From contig NZ_CP116383.1 in assembly GCF_028201475.1 (NCBI RefSeq), positions 1,922,001 to 1,986,000 of the forward strand: a DNA stretch of 64,000 nucleotides, read 5' to 3'. Source of the stretch: Vibrio sp. SCSIO 43137. GTDB lineage: Bacteria > Pseudomonadota > Gammaproteobacteria > Enterobacterales > Vibrionaceae. Both the position numbers and the translations under genes were made by a program. Numbering within the stretch: the stretch's first letter is position 1; the number at the start of each line of letters is the position of its first letter. This document shows, one piece after another, positions 45,798 through 57,309 of the stretch. The notes under the pieces were generated by a model. It made no database searches. It was not told where the DNA came from and was given only the letters and a program-made list of their open reading frames with translations.

Positions 45798-48700
45798 TTA
45801 TGAGAACTCCAACTGAGCGTCCTGCTGCTGGTAGCCACTGCTATTAAGCTGGCCGAACCCCCGTAGCCCGACAACATGAACGTGTTCATGATCTTTAAAC
45901 ACCTTACGCACAAGCTTATAGGTGGTTCCCTTCTCCGGACTGATATTCTCCGGTGCAGCAATCAGCAACTGCATATCCAGACGGTCACACAGCTCAAACA
46001 AGGTGGAGATGGATTTGCTATCCAGTCTGGCGGCCTCATCCAAAAACAGTAACCGGCACGGCACAATATCTTTACTTCTCAGGCGGCGTGACTCCTCTTC
46101 CCAGCTCTGAACCACCATCAGAAGAATAGACTGACCAGTACCGATGGCCTCCCCCGTTGAAAGCGCACCCGACTCAGCCTGTAACCAGCCGTCCGTTCCG
46201 CGGTTGACCTCAACACTAAGCTCAAGGTAGTTGCGGTAATCCAGTAACTCTTCACCCAGTACCTGAGCTGACCGCTGTCCCATATCAATATGCGGATTTA
46301 CCCGCTGGAATAGCTTAGCCATGGCTTCCGAGAAGGTCAGTCTGTTACTTTCAAACAGATCCTTATGTTGCTGCTGTTGCTCACTCAGTCCGTTAAGCAG
46401 TATCTGATGGCTCTCACGCACATTGACGTTCAGGCGCACACCTTTTACCTGACCAAAGTTAATATTGGACAGCCCCTGATTCAGCATACGAATGCGATTC
46501 TGCTCACGCAGGATAGTCTTGTTAATAATACTCGCCACGGAATCTGAGCTAATGGCCAGACGGTTCTCCCTCTGGGTCAGCTCTTCAGTCAGTCTGGCCA
46601 GTTCTACTTCCATCTCTTCTATCGCTTCAACAGGATCATCCGTATGAATGATATCCTGCCGGATTCTCTCTCTCAGATGCTGATAGACAGAGATATAAAA
46701 GGCAACTTTCCTCTCCGGACGGGCAGTATCTTCAGACGCTCTTAATGCATCACGTAAGGTCTCATTATCCGCAACCGCTAACCGGAGGGCACCAAGAGAT
46801 TTATCGGACAGTGAACGAAGCTCATCGGCGGTTTTGTAGGCGAACTCTCGCTTATACAGACGCCTTTCAACATCATGCTCCCGCGCCATATGCAGTACAT
46901 TACACCAACCAGCCTTGGCTGCCACCACCAAGGCTCTCAGCTCAACATAGTTTTTCTGCTGTTTTCGGGCACCTTTAGCCTGAGCTTTCAGGTCAAACTC
47001 TATCGCGGTGATCTGTTTCTCACACTCACTCTTGTGAGTGCGGCTGTCCGTCAGTTGTTGTTGCAAAGTCTGTTTTCGGCTTTCTGCTCTATGCAGGGCA
47101 CCTTCATCTGCCTGTACACCCAACTCTTTTAGTTCAGCAATAAACTCGCTGACCGTTTCTGACTTGGCCTGATGAGCACTTTTTAGTGAAACCAGTACCT
47201 GATTGTACTGAGCCGATTGCTCCTTAACCGCCCTCAGTTTATTGCGTTTTTCGTCTCTCTGGTTTTCCGTCAGTTGTAACTTGGCCTTTAACTGGTCATT
47301 CAGTTCACTGCTCTTATCCAGAATAGAGACTGAATCGGCGTAAGCGAAATACTGTCTTCTCTCAAACAGATCTTCCAGCGCAAACAGAGCAGCCTTAATC
47401 TGCATAAGCTCATCATTCAGCTGTGTATGATTCGCTTCAATTTCATCCAACGCCAGTGGATCTATGCTCAATACCGCCGTGTAGTTTTTCAGCTCATTAA
47501 TGGCTTTTTTATGCCGGCTGACAAACAGCTTGCTCTTATCCAGTTCCGCCAGCTTCTGTTCCAGCTCTTCAATACTAAGGGTAATTGAGTCGTCTTGAAC
47601 AAAACGCAGCACAGGCAAAATAGCATCCAGCAAACTGATCGCCTGTTTGCTTTGTAAGGCAGCAGACTTCAGTTGGGTATCTTTCTCATCCAGCAGGGAT
47701 AGAGCCTGAGTAACGGTATTGATGTTTTTACTGCACTCATTGAGTGCCAACTCTGGGTCAGGCTGAAACGCAACGCCGATATGCTTTTCAATAAACTGGT
47801 TAAAACCCTCATACAGACGGGCAAGTTTCTGCACTTCAAAGGACGCTTTGGCGTAGTTTTCGACAACTTCGTCCCGCTCCAGCCGCAATGCTTCCAGCTT
47901 CTGTTCCCGTGCCGCCCTGCCAAACAGCGACGTCTCCGGAATACGTGAGTATCTAAGCTGCTTATCACTAAACCTGACGCAAACTGCATTTTCCAGCTCT
48001 TCGGCATCAAATACACTGTCATCAAATGCCTCTACATCCCCTTCAATAAAATAGAGATCTTCCGGGCAATCGTGCAGCTCGGCCAGTTTCTGTTTAATTC
48101 CGGAGAGGTCAGAAACCACAATGGCATGTCTGGCCGGCCCGTACATAGCACTAAAGTAAGGGGCATCCTCTACAGAGATATCATCATAAATTTCTGACAG
48201 CAGAACGCCGCCAAGAAAATCAGCAATATCCTTTAGCAAAGGTTCGCTGGATCCACCCGGTGACGCCAGTTTGGAAATTGTCTGCTCTAGAGTCTCCCTG
48301 CGTTCAGCCAGTTTCTCTTTTTCACTCTGTTGCTGTTTTTCCTGAGAAAGCAGCGTCTGAATATATTGCATTACCGACTGAGCTGAAGCGAACTCTCTGC
48401 CACTCTGCTGCTGCAGTTTGTTCAACGCATCATTGGCCCGAATCCATTCCGGAGCAGACTGCCGCAGCTGTCTGGCTTGCTGCTCTAAGCTATTCAACTG
48501 AGCTTTTTTAAGGTTTCGCTCATCACGGGCATCATCCTGCTCATGTTCTGCGGACTCAACAGTCAGCTGATGACGTAACTTCTCTTCCTCGATCTGCTCA
48601 GCATCCTGCAAAGATACTGCTTGCGTATCCAGATACTGCTGGTAAAGCGCCTTAGCCTTTATCTGGGTCTCTCTGTCTCTGATCAGGTTATCCAGTTGAG

Positions 48701-50258
48701 AGCGCCATTGCGCTTCATTTTGTATAAACCTTTCCGACTGATCCAGACGTTCCGTCAACTGTTGCGCTTTTTCTGCTACCTGTTCTCTGTCAACAGAACC
48801 GGCAATATCCGTAACCAGTTTCAACCCTTTTTCGAAGCGGGACACCTGAGTGCTAAGCAGATCCAGTTGATGCTTAGTCGCCAGAAGCTGATCGGTTTTT
48901 TGCTGTTCTTCGCTTTTGAGTTCAGCCAGTTTCGGCTGCACCATTTCAACGCTCAGTTGCGGGTTTCCGGTAATATCTGCTGCTTTCTCCAGTGCCTGCA
49001 CTGCCTGCTGATATTGCAAAGCTCTGGTCTGCTGAATATCCAGCGCCTGTTGATAGTCCGCCAACTGTGACTTAAGGCTGTCTACCTCTTCTTCACTATA
49101 AGTGGTTTCCTCTTCCAGAATCAGCAACTGCTCTTGCGCTTCTTCCACCACCATCATCTGCTCTTCAAGCTGTTCACTCAGCTCTTCCAGATCGTACTGA
49201 TAGCGCTCTATCTTTTCTTGCTGACGTAATGCCGACTGCACTAACTGCAGATGATCGGAAGCAGCCTGTAGATCTAACTCCTGCAACGATTCTTGTTCAA
49301 TAATCTCATTAAGCTGTTTCTGCGTCCGGGTTAAGGCTTCAGTCTGCTCTATGGTCCGCTTTCTTGAAGCAAACAACTCGCTACGCAATGACATAACCTG
49401 TTGGATTTTCTTCTCGCGATCATTGGCATGACGCATATAGTCAGAAGCAACATAGTTTGTAGATTCAGTAAGCAGATGCTTAAACAGATCTCTGTCCGCC
49501 TGAGTGGTTTTAATGGCATCCAGCGTCAGCCTGTTCTCCCTGAGAGCAGACTCCATATCCTGAAATGCCTTCTTCACACCACCATTCTGCGGCAGAAGAT
49601 AGTCGCGCAGAGAGCGGGTAATGGCACTGGAAATACCGCCATACAGTGATGCCTCTATCAAGCGATAAAACTTGGAGCGATCACTGCTGTTTCTCAGCTT
49701 CTTAGGCAGAACGCCAAGGTCAAACATCAGTGAGTGGTACTCAACCACTGAGTTAAATGCCTTAAACTGTACCCCTTCCAGACCGGCTACCAGTTGCTTC
49801 ACCTCGTTGATCTGCCGGACACGGGCCGTCTCACCTGAAACGTTTTCAATCAGCAGATCCGTCGGCTTCATGGCTGACGGCAGCCCCTGAACAAGGAAAG
49901 GCTTAATATCCACCTTCTTATCCCGTCCGGCAATTTGCTGAAGTTTGACAGCAAATATCACCCGTTGCTTACGGGAGTTGATCACCTCCAGCGCCGCAAA
50001 ACAGACTCCCGGTTTCAGTTTGCCGAACAAACCTTTATCACGTGACGCCTGAGAGCTGCCGGCTTCTGTGGTATTTCTGAAGTGCAGCAGGCTCTGATCG
50101 GGAATTAATGCAGTAATAAAAGCCGCCATAGTGGTCGACTTACCTGCTCCGTTACCGCCGGAAAGTGTGGTCACTAACTGGTCGATATCAAAGGTTCTGG
50201 CAAAAAAACCGTTCCAGTTGATCATGGTCAGTGATTGATATTTACCTCTTTCAATCAT
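45798..50258 (-). CDS. mukB: Chromosome partition protein MukB
   Basis: The SMC-like condensin ATPase, 1486 residues, the normal MukB length. Walker [10 protein letters not shown] is near residues 34-42; long coiled coils (residues about 280-650 and 780-1100) flank a hinge around residues 660-770; the signature [15 protein letters not shown] and Walker [12 protein letters not shown] are near the C-terminus. It organises and segregates the chromosome with MukE and MukF and interacts with topoisomerase IV. Its start overlaps mukE by 4 bp. Confidence 0.98.
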   Translation of the reverse strand: MIERGKYQSLTMINWNGFFARTFDIDQLVTTLSGGNGAGKSTTMAAFITALIPDQSLLHFRNTTEAGSSQASRDKGLFGKLKPGVCFAALEVINSRKQRVIFAVKLQQIAGRDKKVDIKPFLVQGLPSAMKPTDLLIENVSGETARVRQINEVKQLVAGLEGVQFKAFNSVVEYHSLMFDLGVLPKKLRNSSDRSKFYRLIEASLYGGISSAITRSLRDYLLPQNGGVKKAFQDMESALRENRLTLDAIKTTQADRDLFKHLLTESTNYVASDYMRHANDREKKIQQVMSLRSELFASRKRTIEQTEALTRTQKQLNEIIEQESLQELDLQAASDHLQLVQSALRQQEKIERYQYDLEELSEQLEEQMMVVEEAQEQLLILEEETTYSEEEVDSLKSQLADYQQALDIQQTRALQYQQAVQALEKAADITGNPQLSVEMVQPKLAELKSEEQQKTDQLLATKHQLDLLSTQVSRFEKGLKLVTDIAGSVDREQVAEKAQQLTERLDQSERFIQNEAQWRSQLDNLIRDRETQIKAKALYQQYLDTQAVSLQDAEQIEEEKLRHQLTVESAEHEQDDARDERNLKKAQLNSLEQQARQLRQSAPEWIRANDALNKLQQQSGREFASAQSVMQYIQTLLSQEKQQQSEKEKLAERRETLEQTISKLASPGGSSEPLLKDIADFLGGVLLSEIYDDISVEDAPYFSAMYGPARHAIVVSDLSGIKQKLAELHDCPEDLYFIEGDVEAFDDSVFDAEELENAVCVRFSDKQLRYSRIPETSLFGRAAREQKLEALRLERDEVVENYAKASFEVQKLARLYEGFNQFIEKHIGVAFQPDPELALNECSKNINTVTQALSLLDEKDTQLKSAALQSKQAISLLDAILPVLRFVQDDSITLSIEELEQKLAELDKSKLFVSRHKKAINELKNYTAVLSIDPLALDEIEANHTQLNDELMQIKAALFALEDLFERRQYFAYADSVSILDKSSELNDQLKAKLQLTENQRDEKRNKLRAVKEQSAQYNQVLVSLKSAHQAKSETVSEFIAELKELGVQADEGALHRAESRKQTLQQQLTDSRTHKSECEKQITAIEFDLKAQAKGARKQQKNYVELRALVVAAKAGWCNVLHMAREHDVERRLYKREFAYKTADELRSLSDKSLGALRLAVADNETLRDALRASEDTARPERKVAFYISVYQHLRERIRQDIIHTDDPVEAIEEMEVELARLTEELTQRENRLAISSDSVASIINKTILREQNRIRMLNQGLSNINFGQVKGVRLNVNVRESHQILLNGLSEQQQQHKDLFESNRLTFSEAMAKLFQRVNPHIDMGQRSAQVLGEELLDYRNYLELSVEVNRGTDGWLQAESGALSTGEAIGTGQSILLMVVQSWEEESRRLRSKDIVPCRLLFLDEAARLDSKSISTLFELCDRLDMQLLIAAPENISPEKGTTYKLVRKVFKDHEHVHVVGLRGFGQLNSSGYQQQDAQLEFS

Positions 50259-50935
50259 GAGTCGGCCTCTTGCTGTTCTTTTTCACTTGTTTCTTGCTGC
50301 TCGGTTACCGCTTCTCCATCTCTTATCAGCCTTAATTGCGCTTGCTGCATATCATCACCAAGACGCACATCGGCACCAAAGCGGAACACCGCTTCACTAA
50401 TACAGAACTTTCCTTCTTCTCCGACAGGTATCACCATTCCCAACCGTTTTAATCGTCTCAGAGAAGTACGCACCTTTTCAAACAGCTTCTCTTTATCAAG
50501 ATCAGAGCCAGTAGCCCTGTTCGTCACCAGTTTGATCAGCTTTTTTTCATCTGCCAGAGACAACAGCTCTTCATACAGGTTTTGGTTAGTAAAAATGCCT
50601 TCATGAGCCAGACGCTCAGGGCTAAGATAGAGGTAACACAACACCTTACCCACCAGCATGTCCAGTTCAGACAGTACACTGCGCCCGATTAAGGATGTTG
50701 AACGCGGTCTCAGATAAAAGAAACCTTCCGGCGCATGAACCAGCTCAACATTGTATCTCTGGTAAAACTGAACCAGCTCATTTTCAAAATCCACCAGCAA
50801 GGCGTGGTTATCCAGGTCTTCTGCGGACACGTGCCGGCCGGTTCTTAACATGCTATCCAGTGCCGGAAACAGTGGATTTGCAATCACTTTTGCCAGACTC
50901 TCTGACATATATTCATCAAAATTTGTCGATGACAT
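50255..50935 (-). CDS. mukE: Chromosome partition protein MukE
   Basis: A 226-residue subunit of the MukBEF condensin. [40 protein letters not shown] and [15 protein letters not shown] are almost the family consensus. ATG 50935 is chosen; the longer TTG-initiated frame starting at 50956 would overlap mukF by 41 bp, whereas ATG 50935 overlaps it by 20 bp and has AAAGG at a usual distance. The end has a Gln/Glu-rich tail of low complexity. Confidence 0.95.
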   Translation of the reverse strand: MSSTNFDEYMSESLAKVIANPLFPALDSMLRTGRHVSAEDLDNHALLVDFENELVQFYQRYNVELVHAPEGFFYLRPRSTSLIGRSVLSELDMLVGKVLCYLYLSPERLAHEGIFTNQNLYEELLSLADEKKLIKLVTNRATGSDLDKEKLFEKVRTSLRRLKRLGMVIPVGEEGKFCISEAVFRFGADVRLGDDMQQAQLRLIRDGEAVTEQQETSEKEQQEADS

Positions 50936-52253
50936 TTGCTTGTACCTTTGCACCAAAATCGTTTATCTCTGTCCAGTCAGGCTGAATAGCCAGATAATCT
51001 GACTGGGAATAACCCAGACGTACCGCCTGATCGATAACAATTCGGGCTAAATCAAAATGATGAGCCTGCGGATGCAGGGCTAAACACTCTTTTAGCAGAC
51101 GGGCAAGATCGATGGTCTGCGCGTTCTGCCTGTGAGCGGAAAGCATCTCGGCAACCTTGTCACCCAACTCATCACTTACTTGTTGAAAATCTTCAAATTC
51201 CATCTCATCAGGAACCAATCCTGTGGCTTCCTCGCTACTGAGAATAAGAGATTCATCCCTTAAATCTGTCAGTTTGTCAGCACTGGCATAGGTTAACTGC
51301 CATGGTGCATCAAAATACTCTTTCACTGACTGACGCAGCCGCTGACTGAAAGCCCTGTTCTTATCCATATCAATCGCGGTACGGATAAATTTATGCACAT
51401 GGCGGTCATAACCAATCCAGAGATCAATCGCCTGCTGACCCCAGTTGATAATGCGGTCTAGCTTCATCTGCAGTGAAAACAAGGCTGCATCTATAAATTC
51501 AAGATCATCCCGGTTATAGATAGTCTGCTGGATATCCATTAACTGGGTTTGCAGTTCATCACCGGCTGCCTGAATAGTATCTTGCAACTCCCTCAGGTTT
51601 TCTGATGTAGCAGAAAGTAGCTTTTCGCAATGACTAATAGCGTCGCGCCAGTCTTTATTCAGCAACTGCGCAATTTCATCTTTTACCTGCTGCTGCTGTT
51701 CATCCATCACCCTTTGGTTCAGATCTATCTGGTCAAATATCTCTGCGACGGAATACTTAAGTACCCCGTAAACATTCTTTTGCCAATACTCCACCGAACC
51801 GTCCTGCCTTGCAGCTTCAGTTGCCTTAAGCATTTCATCTGCCAGCATGGATAACTGAATAGAGAGTTTAAGCTTGGAAAATTCCCGGTGACGGACGTAG
51901 TAATCCGTGATGCCTACTGCGAGAGGAGACAAGCGATAAATGCTTGCCCCTGAATGAATTTCACTGGTAAACCGGCTTATCAATCGCTGGCTGACCAGCT
52001 CATTAATGGCATTATTTGCCCTGAATGCACTCGCCTCACCAGTCTGTTCAAATTTCCGGGTAACAATGGAGAACGCATCATGCAGTTCTCCTTCACCCAG
52101 TTCTTCATCAAATTTTGCGTTTCCTAACACAGAGATGGCAATTAAAAATGCCAGCCGCTCGTTAGAAAGATTCAATGAGAAATTGTGCTGCTGCACCCAG
52201 TCAACCAGCTCATCTATCGGTTGCTCGGTTATAGCATGAGTCATATCGCTCAT
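50916..52253 (-). CDS. mukF: Chromosome partition protein MukF (kleisin)
   Basis: The kleisin subunit, 445 residues. Winged-helix N-terminal part (residues about 1-115, [29 protein letters not shown]), a helical middle, and the C-terminal domain [25 protein letters not shown]. It dimerises and bridges the MukB heads with MukE. First of mukFEB after cmoM, 8 bp downstream of that gene. Confidence 0.96.
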   Translation of the reverse strand: MSDMTHAITEQPIDELVDWVQQHNFSLNLSNERLAFLIAISVLGNAKFDEELGEGELHDAFSIVTRKFEQTGEASAFRANNAINELVSQRLISRFTSEIHSGASIYRLSPLAVGITDYYVRHREFSKLKLSIQLSMLADEMLKATEAARQDGSVEYWQKNVYGVLKYSVAEIFDQIDLNQRVMDEQQQQVKDEIAQLLNKDWRDAISHCEKLLSATSENLRELQDTIQAAGDELQTQLMDIQQTIYNRDDLEFIDAALFSLQMKLDRIINWGQQAIDLWIGYDRHVHKFIRTAIDMDKNRAFSQRLRQSVKEYFDAPWQLTYASADKLTDLRDESLILSSEEATGLVPDEMEFEDFQQVSDELGDKVAEMLSAHRQNAQTIDLARLLKECLALHPQAHHFDLARIVIDQAVRLGYSQSDYLAIQPDWTEINDFGAKVQANVIDKF

Positions 52254-52261
52254 TGGTGTTC

Positions 52262-53071
52262 CTATTTTTCTTTTTTCTTAGCCCATACGTGAATATAGCG
52301 GCCAAGGGAGAGGTATGGTTCTTGTCTACAAAGCCTTTTTTCAAGTTCCAATACATCCTCATACTGAAAATCGCCCATATATTCCATATTGCCAATATAG
52401 TCGTGAAATGAACGAATTCCTGATTTTCCACATATTTCAAATCCGGCCTCTTCAATCCATTGATAGACATGTTCCGGATAGAGTCCTTTCTGTGGTTGTA
52501 ACTTAAATCGTTTTCTGTGTGGCATCCCCTGCAAAACATGAGGTATGTTGCCACAAATAACATTCTTATAAACTAACCCATGATGGTTATAAAACATCAC
52601 CGAAGCGACACCACCGGGTCTGACTTGCTCAAGCAGCAACTTTAACGCCTGTTCCGGTTTTGCTAACCACTCCATAACGGCATGAAACAAAACCAGATCC
52701 GCTTTCTCTGACAAGTGACACCCTAACTCCTGCACAGGAGAGTGAATATAACGAAACTGATCGCTCAGGCCGTTTTTTTCAATCTCTTTGCGCGCTAGCT
52801 GCAGCATTTCTGAAGAGATATCACACAAAGAAACCCTGCCGCCCTGAGCAGCCAGCTTCTGAGACATCTGCGCCAGTCCGCCACCGGCATCCAGAATATG
52901 CAAAGGCTCACCAGCGGGCTCTAGTACCTCCATAGCGGCACATAGATCCTCCCAGACAATGGTTTGCCGGATGTCACCTTTTCCGGAGCCATAGATATTT
53001 TTGGCGAATTTTTCCGCTATATCATCAAAGTTACGGTCTTCTATCACGCTGTTTGAGTTATCATTTTTCAA
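52262..53071 (-). CDS. cmoM: tRNA 5-carboxymethoxyuridine methyltransferase
   Basis: A SAM-dependent methyltransferase of 269 residues (formerly SmtA). Motif I is [25 protein letters not shown]-like [11 protein letters not shown] follows; MFYNHHGL and [11 protein letters not shown] are family segments. It makes the methyl ester mcmo5U at wobble position 34 of some tRNAs. The start is TTG 53071 with AGG at -8; GTG 53047 aligns better with the E. coli N-terminus but has no ribosome site. It is upstream of mukFEB as in E. coli. Confidence 0.93.
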   Translation of the reverse strand: MKNDNSNSVIEDRNFDDIAEKFAKNIYGSGKGDIRQTIVWEDLCAAMEVLEPAGEPLHILDAGGGLAQMSQKLAAQGGRVSLCDISSEMLQLARKEIEKNGLSDQFRYIHSPVQELGCHLSEKADLVLFHAVMEWLAKPEQALKLLLEQVRPGGVASVMFYNHHGLVYKNVICGNIPHVLQGMPHRKRFKLQPQKGLYPEHVYQWIEEAGFEICGKSGIRSFHDYIGNMEYMGDFQYEDVLELEKRLCRQEPYLSLGRYIHVWAKKKEK

Positions 53072-53161
53072 TTTGCTGCCTATTCTGTCATAGGAAATAC
53101 AGGAATAAAGGGTTATGCTGAGTTTTTACAACTAAGTGATGATTTTTCGGACTATTAAAGT

Positions 53162-53971
53162 ATGTTTGAGCTAAAAAAAATACTGTCGTCCCTCTCAATG
53201 CCTCTGCCAGCCCTGCTGATTGTTGGTTTTTTAGGCCTTGCATTAATTATGTTTACTCAGCGGCACCGCTTTGGTGTATTACTGGTTTTCCTCTCCCTAA
53301 GCGGCATTTTTGCGGTTTCGTTCCAACCCCTTTCTACACAACTTTTAAAACCAATGGAACGTGAATACACCGCTTTTCTTCCGGTAGATGAAAGCATCGA
53401 TTATGTTATGGTTCTCGGATCCGGTCACGTAGTAGACGATCAAATCCCGCCCACTTCTGAATTAAGCAGAACGGCGCTAATGAGATTAGCCGAAGGTATT
53501 CGTATTGTGCGTATGTATCCCGGCTCCAAGTTAATCTTATCGGGTTACGCCGGCGGCGCTGAGTTTAGCCACGCTAAGATGATGGCTCGTGTTGCCCTTG
53601 CTCTGGGCGTTGCCAAGCCAGACATTATTCTGCTGGAAACAGCAAAAGATACATGGGAAGAAGCGAGGCAGGCAGCGGCATTTGTAAAGCAGAAAAAGCT
53701 GGTTTTAGTCACTTCAGCAAGCCATATGAAGCGGGCTCTGACCGAGTTTCATTCCGCCGGCCTGAATCCTGTTCCTGCGCCGACAAACTATCTGGCTCAG
53801 TCTGAAATCAAGCAGGCGTGGGTTAAATTTACTCCACAGGCAAGATATCTGGAGCAGACAGAAAGATACTGGCACGAAAAGCTGGGAGTATGGTGGAGTT
53901 ATATCCGCGATTCGCTCATAGATACTTCTTCAACATTACCTGAAAAAGCGCCCGTTACTCAGCCGGAATAG
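53162..53971 (+). CDS. elyC: Envelope biogenesis factor ElyC (DUF218)
   Basis: A 269-residue inner-membrane protein with two N-terminal helices (residues about 17-35 and 38-55) and a periplasmic DUF218 domain: DYVMVLGSGHVVDDQIPPTSELSRTALMRLAEG and VLVTSASHMKRALTEFHSAG are typical. In E. coli ElyC (YcbC) affects undecaprenyl-phosphate metabolism and peptidoglycan at low temperature. Divergent from cmoM, as in E. coli. Confidence 0.93.
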   Translation: MFELKKILSSLSMPLPALLIVGFLGLALIMFTQRHRFGVLLVFLSLSGIFAVSFQPLSTQLLKPMEREYTAFLPVDESIDYVMVLGSGHVVDDQIPPTSELSRTALMRLAEGIRIVRMYPGSKLILSGYAGGAEFSHAKMMARVALALGVAKPDIILLETAKDTWEEARQAAAFVKQKKLVLVTSASHMKRALTEFHSAGLNPVPAPTNYLAQSEIKQAWVKFTPQARYLEQTERYWHEKLGVWWSYIRDSLIDTSSTLPEKAPVTQPE

Positions 53972-54026
53972 TGATAAGTTTAACAAAAGTGATTATTAAT
54001 CTGAGCTAGTTCTCATTATCCATTAA

Positions 54027-54053
54027 AAAAGCCGGGGAAATACCCCGGCTTTT
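54027..54053. terminator. Bidirectional terminator between elyC and torR
   Basis: An 11-bp perfect stem (54027-54037 with 54043-54053) with A and T runs on either side, between convergent genes. Confidence 0.92.
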
Positions 54054-54089
54054 ATTAACAGTTATATTAATTTATTAAAAATAATGGCC

Positions 54090-54809
54090 TTAATCGCCGG
54101 CAAACATATATCCTTCACCATGCACAGTAACAAATATCTGTGGATTTTTTGGATCATATTCCATTTTCGCTCTTAACCGGCGAATCAATACATCTATGGT
54201 TCTGTCATTAGGAGCATCAACTCTGTGGCTGATCATATTAAGAATACGTTCGCGGCTAAGAACTTTATTTGAATTAGAAGAGAGAGCAACCAGCAACTCA
54301 TACTCTGCTTTGGTCAGTTTTACCGGCAGACCATCTTTGCTTAATGCCCTTCTCTGGATATCAAATACCCACTCACCAAAGTGGACAACAAACTCTGAAT
54401 CCTGCTCCTTGTCAGGTTCCCCCGGCGGGTTACGTACCAGAGAGATTCTCCATAGCAGGTTTTTAACCCTTACCAACAGCTCTCTAAGCTCAAAAGGCTT
54501 AGTCACATAGTCGTCTGCCCCCATTTCAAGGCCGACAATTTTATCAATACTGTCCGTACGTCCGGTAACCAGTATGATGCCAATATCCGATTGAGTCCTG
54601 AGCTCCCGCGTCAGCATTAGTCCATCTTCACCCGGCAAGTTAATATCCAGCATCACCAGATCGATATTGTTTTCCTGAAGCACCTCCCGCATGGTGTCGC
54701 CATTTTCGGCTTCACTGACCTGATAGCCTTCATTCTGAAAATACCCGACCAATTTACTGCGGGTGACTACATCATCTTCTACAACTAATACGTGACTGCT
54801 CATGACCAT
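54090..54809 (-). CDS. torR: TorR response regulator
   Basis: A 239-residue OmpR-type regulator. Receiver Asp is in VMLDINLPGEDGLML, Lys in DDYVTKPFELRELLVRVKNLLWRI, and the winged-helix C-terminal domain ends VTVHGEGYMFAGD. The match to E. coli TorR (GIILVTGRTD, IVGLEMGADDYVTKP, RVKNLLWRI) is much closer than to ArcA, its nearest relative. It activates torCAD-type genes when phosphorylated by TorS on TMAO. No torS or torT is in the window. Divergent from torD. Confidence 0.92.
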   Translation of the reverse strand: MVMSSHVLVVEDDVVTRSKLVGYFQNEGYQVSEAENGDTMREVLQENNIDLVMLDINLPGEDGLMLTRELRTQSDIGIILVTGRTDSIDKIVGLEMGADDYVTKPFELRELLVRVKNLLWRISLVRNPPGEPDKEQDSEFVVHFGEWVFDIQRRALSKDGLPVKLTKAEYELLVALSSNSNKVLSRERILNMISHRVDAPNDRTIDVLIRRLRAKMEYDPKNPQIFVTVHGEGYMFAGD

Positions 54810-54981
54810 GACTTTTTCCGTTTTTCAGTTACGTTGCATTCTATTTATATTATTTAACAATTCTAGCCCAGAATAAGTTTTTTATTGAGTTTTTTGATTT
54901 TTATTGATGGAGAACAACTATTTGACGCCGTGTTAATTTTCTCCTATTTTTCTTAATATATTGTCATAATTTAAGTTAATT

Positions 54982-54991
54982 CTATTCATAT
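54982..54991 (+). promoter_or_regulatory. TorR-box-like decamer before torD
   Basis: CTATTCATAT matches the TorR consensus CTGTTCATAT at nine of ten positions. It is 47 bases before the torD start, in the torR-torD divergent gap. Confidence 0.5.
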
Positions 54992-55037
54992 TTTTTGCAT
55001 ACAATTATTTAAGTATTGTTTATTTAGGAATTAAATA

Positions 55038-55685
55038 ATGGAAGAGACAAAAGCGTTTAATGAAAAACGAGCTGAAATCTACTGGTGGCTTTCTAGTCTT
55101 TTTGCCAAAGAGCTGACAGAAAAAGATGTTCAGGCATACCACTCTCCAGAAATCCGTTCATTTTTAACCGGGCTGGGTGAGAACCCTACCCTTAAGCCTT
55201 CTGTTGACAAAATGGTTGATGCATTAAACCGTCTTCAGGATCGTGAAGATGCTCAACTGGAACTGGCAGCAGATTTCTGTGGCCTGTTTTTGCAGACAGA
55301 TAAATCGGGCGCCCTTCCCTACGCCTCCATGTACATAGGTGAGAACGGCCTGTTAAATGACAAGCCTGCTCAGGAGATGCAAAAACTGATGCAGAGTCAG
55401 GGTGTCGATGTACACAGTGACCTGAACGAACCTGCTGACCATATTGCCATCGAACTGGATTTTCTCGGCAATATGATCATTCGATCCAACGAGCTGGAAA
55501 AGCTGGAACATATTGATCAAGCTCTGCTGGAACAGAAAGCATTTATTGAAACTTATCTGTTAAGCTGGATCCCTGAGTTCAGTAAAAAATGCAGTAAGTT
55601 CGATGATTTTGGTTTTTATTCCAGTGTCTCTACACTGCTGGTCGATTTCTTAAAGCTGGACTGCACTTATCTTGCCGGAGAATAA
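55038..55685 (+). CDS. torD: TorA-specific chaperone TorD
   Basis: A 215-residue all-helical chaperone of the TorD/DmsD family that binds the TorA twin-arginine signal and apoenzyme and helps insert the molybdenum cofactor. [46 protein letters not shown] and [14 protein letters not shown] are the family segments (the last includes the ExDH-like signature). It is not linked to torA but is divergent from torR, as in Vibrio cholerae. Confidence 0.94.
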   Translation: MEETKAFNEKRAEIYWWLSSLFAKELTEKDVQAYHSPEIRSFLTGLGENPTLKPSVDKMVDALNRLQDREDAQLELAADFCGLFLQTDKSGALPYASMYIGENGLLNDKPAQEMQKLMQSQGVDVHSDLNEPADHIAIELDFLGNMIIRSNELEKLEHIDQALLEQKAFIETYLLSWIPEFSKKCSKFDDFGFYSSVSTLLVDFLKLDCTYLAGE

Positions 55686-55804
55686 TCTCAGGCAATAGCA
55701 GGCAAATGTGACCAAATACAAATTAATTAGAGCTTTAGCTTTGTATGTTGCGCAAAAGCGGCTATCATGCCTGCGAAAACGATGATAAACGCATGAAAAT
55801 CATA

Positions 55805-55831
55805 AACCGCTATACCAGATAGCGGTTTTTT
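55805..55831 (+). terminator. Terminator after torD
   Basis: AACCGCTAT (55805-55813) and ATAGCGGTT (55819-55827) form a 9-bp stem, followed by a T run. Confidence 0.88.
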
Positions 55832-55908
55832 GTGTTTCCGGCACAGATATTGATGGATTTAAAAGTTGTCTACACTTTATAAGAACATCAGAATAATAGG
55901 ATAAGCTT

Positions 55909-56928
55909 ATGGCCACCATAAAAGATGTTGCGCGCATCGCTGGCGTATCAACGACTACTGTATCTCACGTAATTAATAAAACTCGTTTTGTTGCTGAGGC
56001 GACTCAGCAAAAAGTGATGGACGCAGTAAAAGAGCTCAACTACGCCCCTAGTGCTGTGGCCAGAAGTTTAAAATGTAATACAACCCGCACTATCGGTATG
56101 TTGGTAACTCAGTCTACTAACCCGTTTCTGGCTGAAGTTGTAGATGGCGTTGAGAGCTACTGTTACCGTCAGGGTTACACTCTTATTCTGTGTAACACAG
56201 GTGGTATCTACGAGAAACAGCGCGATTATATCCGCATGCTGGCAGAAAAACGTGTTGATGGCATTTTTGTTATGTGTTCTGACCTGACAGCTGAACTTCA
56301 GGAGATGCTGGACGGTCACGCCGATATTCCTAAAGTAATTATGGACTGGGGTCAGGGTACCTCGTCCTCTGAAGATGATTCAGATAAGATTATTGATAAC
56401 TCCGAAGAGGGTGGTTACCTAGCGACCAAATACCTTATTGAGAATGGCCATACTGATATCGCCTGCCTTAGCGGTCATCTGGATAAGAAACTCTGTATAG
56501 AAAGAACTCAGGGCTATCGCCGCGCGCTGGAAGAGAATGGCATCAAGTTTGACGAAAGTAAGATCCTTGAAGGTAACTTTGAATGCGATACAGCCGTTGA
56601 GGCCGCTGACAAGATTCTGGCTATGGACAAAAAACCGACGGCAGTATTCTGCTTTAACGACACCATGGCTTTAGGCCTGATGAGCCGTCTTCAGCACCGT
56701 GGTATCCGTATCCCGGAAGATATCTCTGTGATCGGTTATGACAATATTGACCTTGCAGCTTATTTCTCTCCGCCGCTAACCACCATTCACCAGCCTAAGC
56801 GACGTGTAGGTAAAACAGCATTTGAGATTCTGCTGGAAAGAATCAAGAACAAAGAACACGAAAAACGTGTGTTCGAAATGCAGCCAGAATTGGTTGTACG
56901 CGATAGCGTTAAAAATATTAGTAATTAA
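55909..56928 (+). CDS. purR: Purine repressor PurR
   Basis: A LacI-family regulator of 339 residues. The N-terminal helix-turn-helix and hinge ([36 protein letters not shown]) match PurR closely, and the periplasmic-binding-like core binds hypoxanthine or guanine as co-repressor. It represses purine synthesis genes. GCGAAAACG at 55772-55780 resembles half a PurR box and may reflect autoregulation, but this is weak. Confidence 0.94.
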   Translation: MATIKDVARIAGVSTTTVSHVINKTRFVAEATQQKVMDAVKELNYAPSAVARSLKCNTTRTIGMLVTQSTNPFLAEVVDGVESYCYRQGYTLILCNTGGIYEKQRDYIRMLAEKRVDGIFVMCSDLTAELQEMLDGHADIPKVIMDWGQGTSSSEDDSDKIIDNSEEGGYLATKYLIENGHTDIACLSGHLDKKLCIERTQGYRRALEENGIKFDESKILEGNFECDTAVEAADKILAMDKKPTAVFCFNDTMALGLMSRLQHRGIRIPEDISVIGYDNIDLAAYFSPPLTTIHQPKRRVGKTAFEILLERIKNKEHEKRVFEMQPELVVRDSVKNISN

Positions 56929-57117
56929 GCTGATTTGCTATGTTTTAGTTTGCCGTGCAGTACTGTTTCAGCACGGCAATTTAACCTTCTAATTACATTC
57001 ACCTCTTGAATTAATACTCTAGTAATTTGCTTAAATACGGCCAGAGATTTAGTGAGCAACATCACATTAAACATTCTATAAAGTGATCTCTGTCCAGAAA
57101 TTATCTATATTTATAGA

Positions 57118-57206
57118 GTCACGATCAGGGCAAACCATCCGAAAGGGTGGGACGCAAAGCTTCCGGCCTTAACAGAAATGAAAGGTAGCGGGGTTGCCGA
57201 AGACTG
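57118..57206 (+). ncRNA. Cyclic-di-GMP-I (GEMM-I) riboswitch upstream of tfoY
   Basis: The stretch follows the Vibrio cholerae Vc2 aptamer closely: CAGGGCAAACC, a CC-AUCC-GAAA-GGGU-GG hairpin with a GAAA tetraloop, GGGACGCAAAGC, CCGGCC, then GGUAGCGGGGUUGCCGA. Vc2 also lies before tfoY after purR. The second helix is shorter than in Vc2. The leader continues about 100 bases to the tfoY start; TTGAGTT (57219-57225) and AACTCAA (57242-57248) could pair as part of the switch. Confidence 0.95.
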
Positions 57207-57309
57207 ATTGACAGGCTATTGAGTTTTTACGTTGTTCTGACAACTCAACTCGCTGTTCTGTTAATTTCTCGGTACTGAATTGGTTGATGCAATTTCCTAA
57301 CCCGAGACT

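Noticed and set aside
55772..55793. PurR box before purR
   Set aside because: Only one half-site (GCGAAAACG) is clear and the symmetric half is poor; mentioned in the purR entry but not called as a site.
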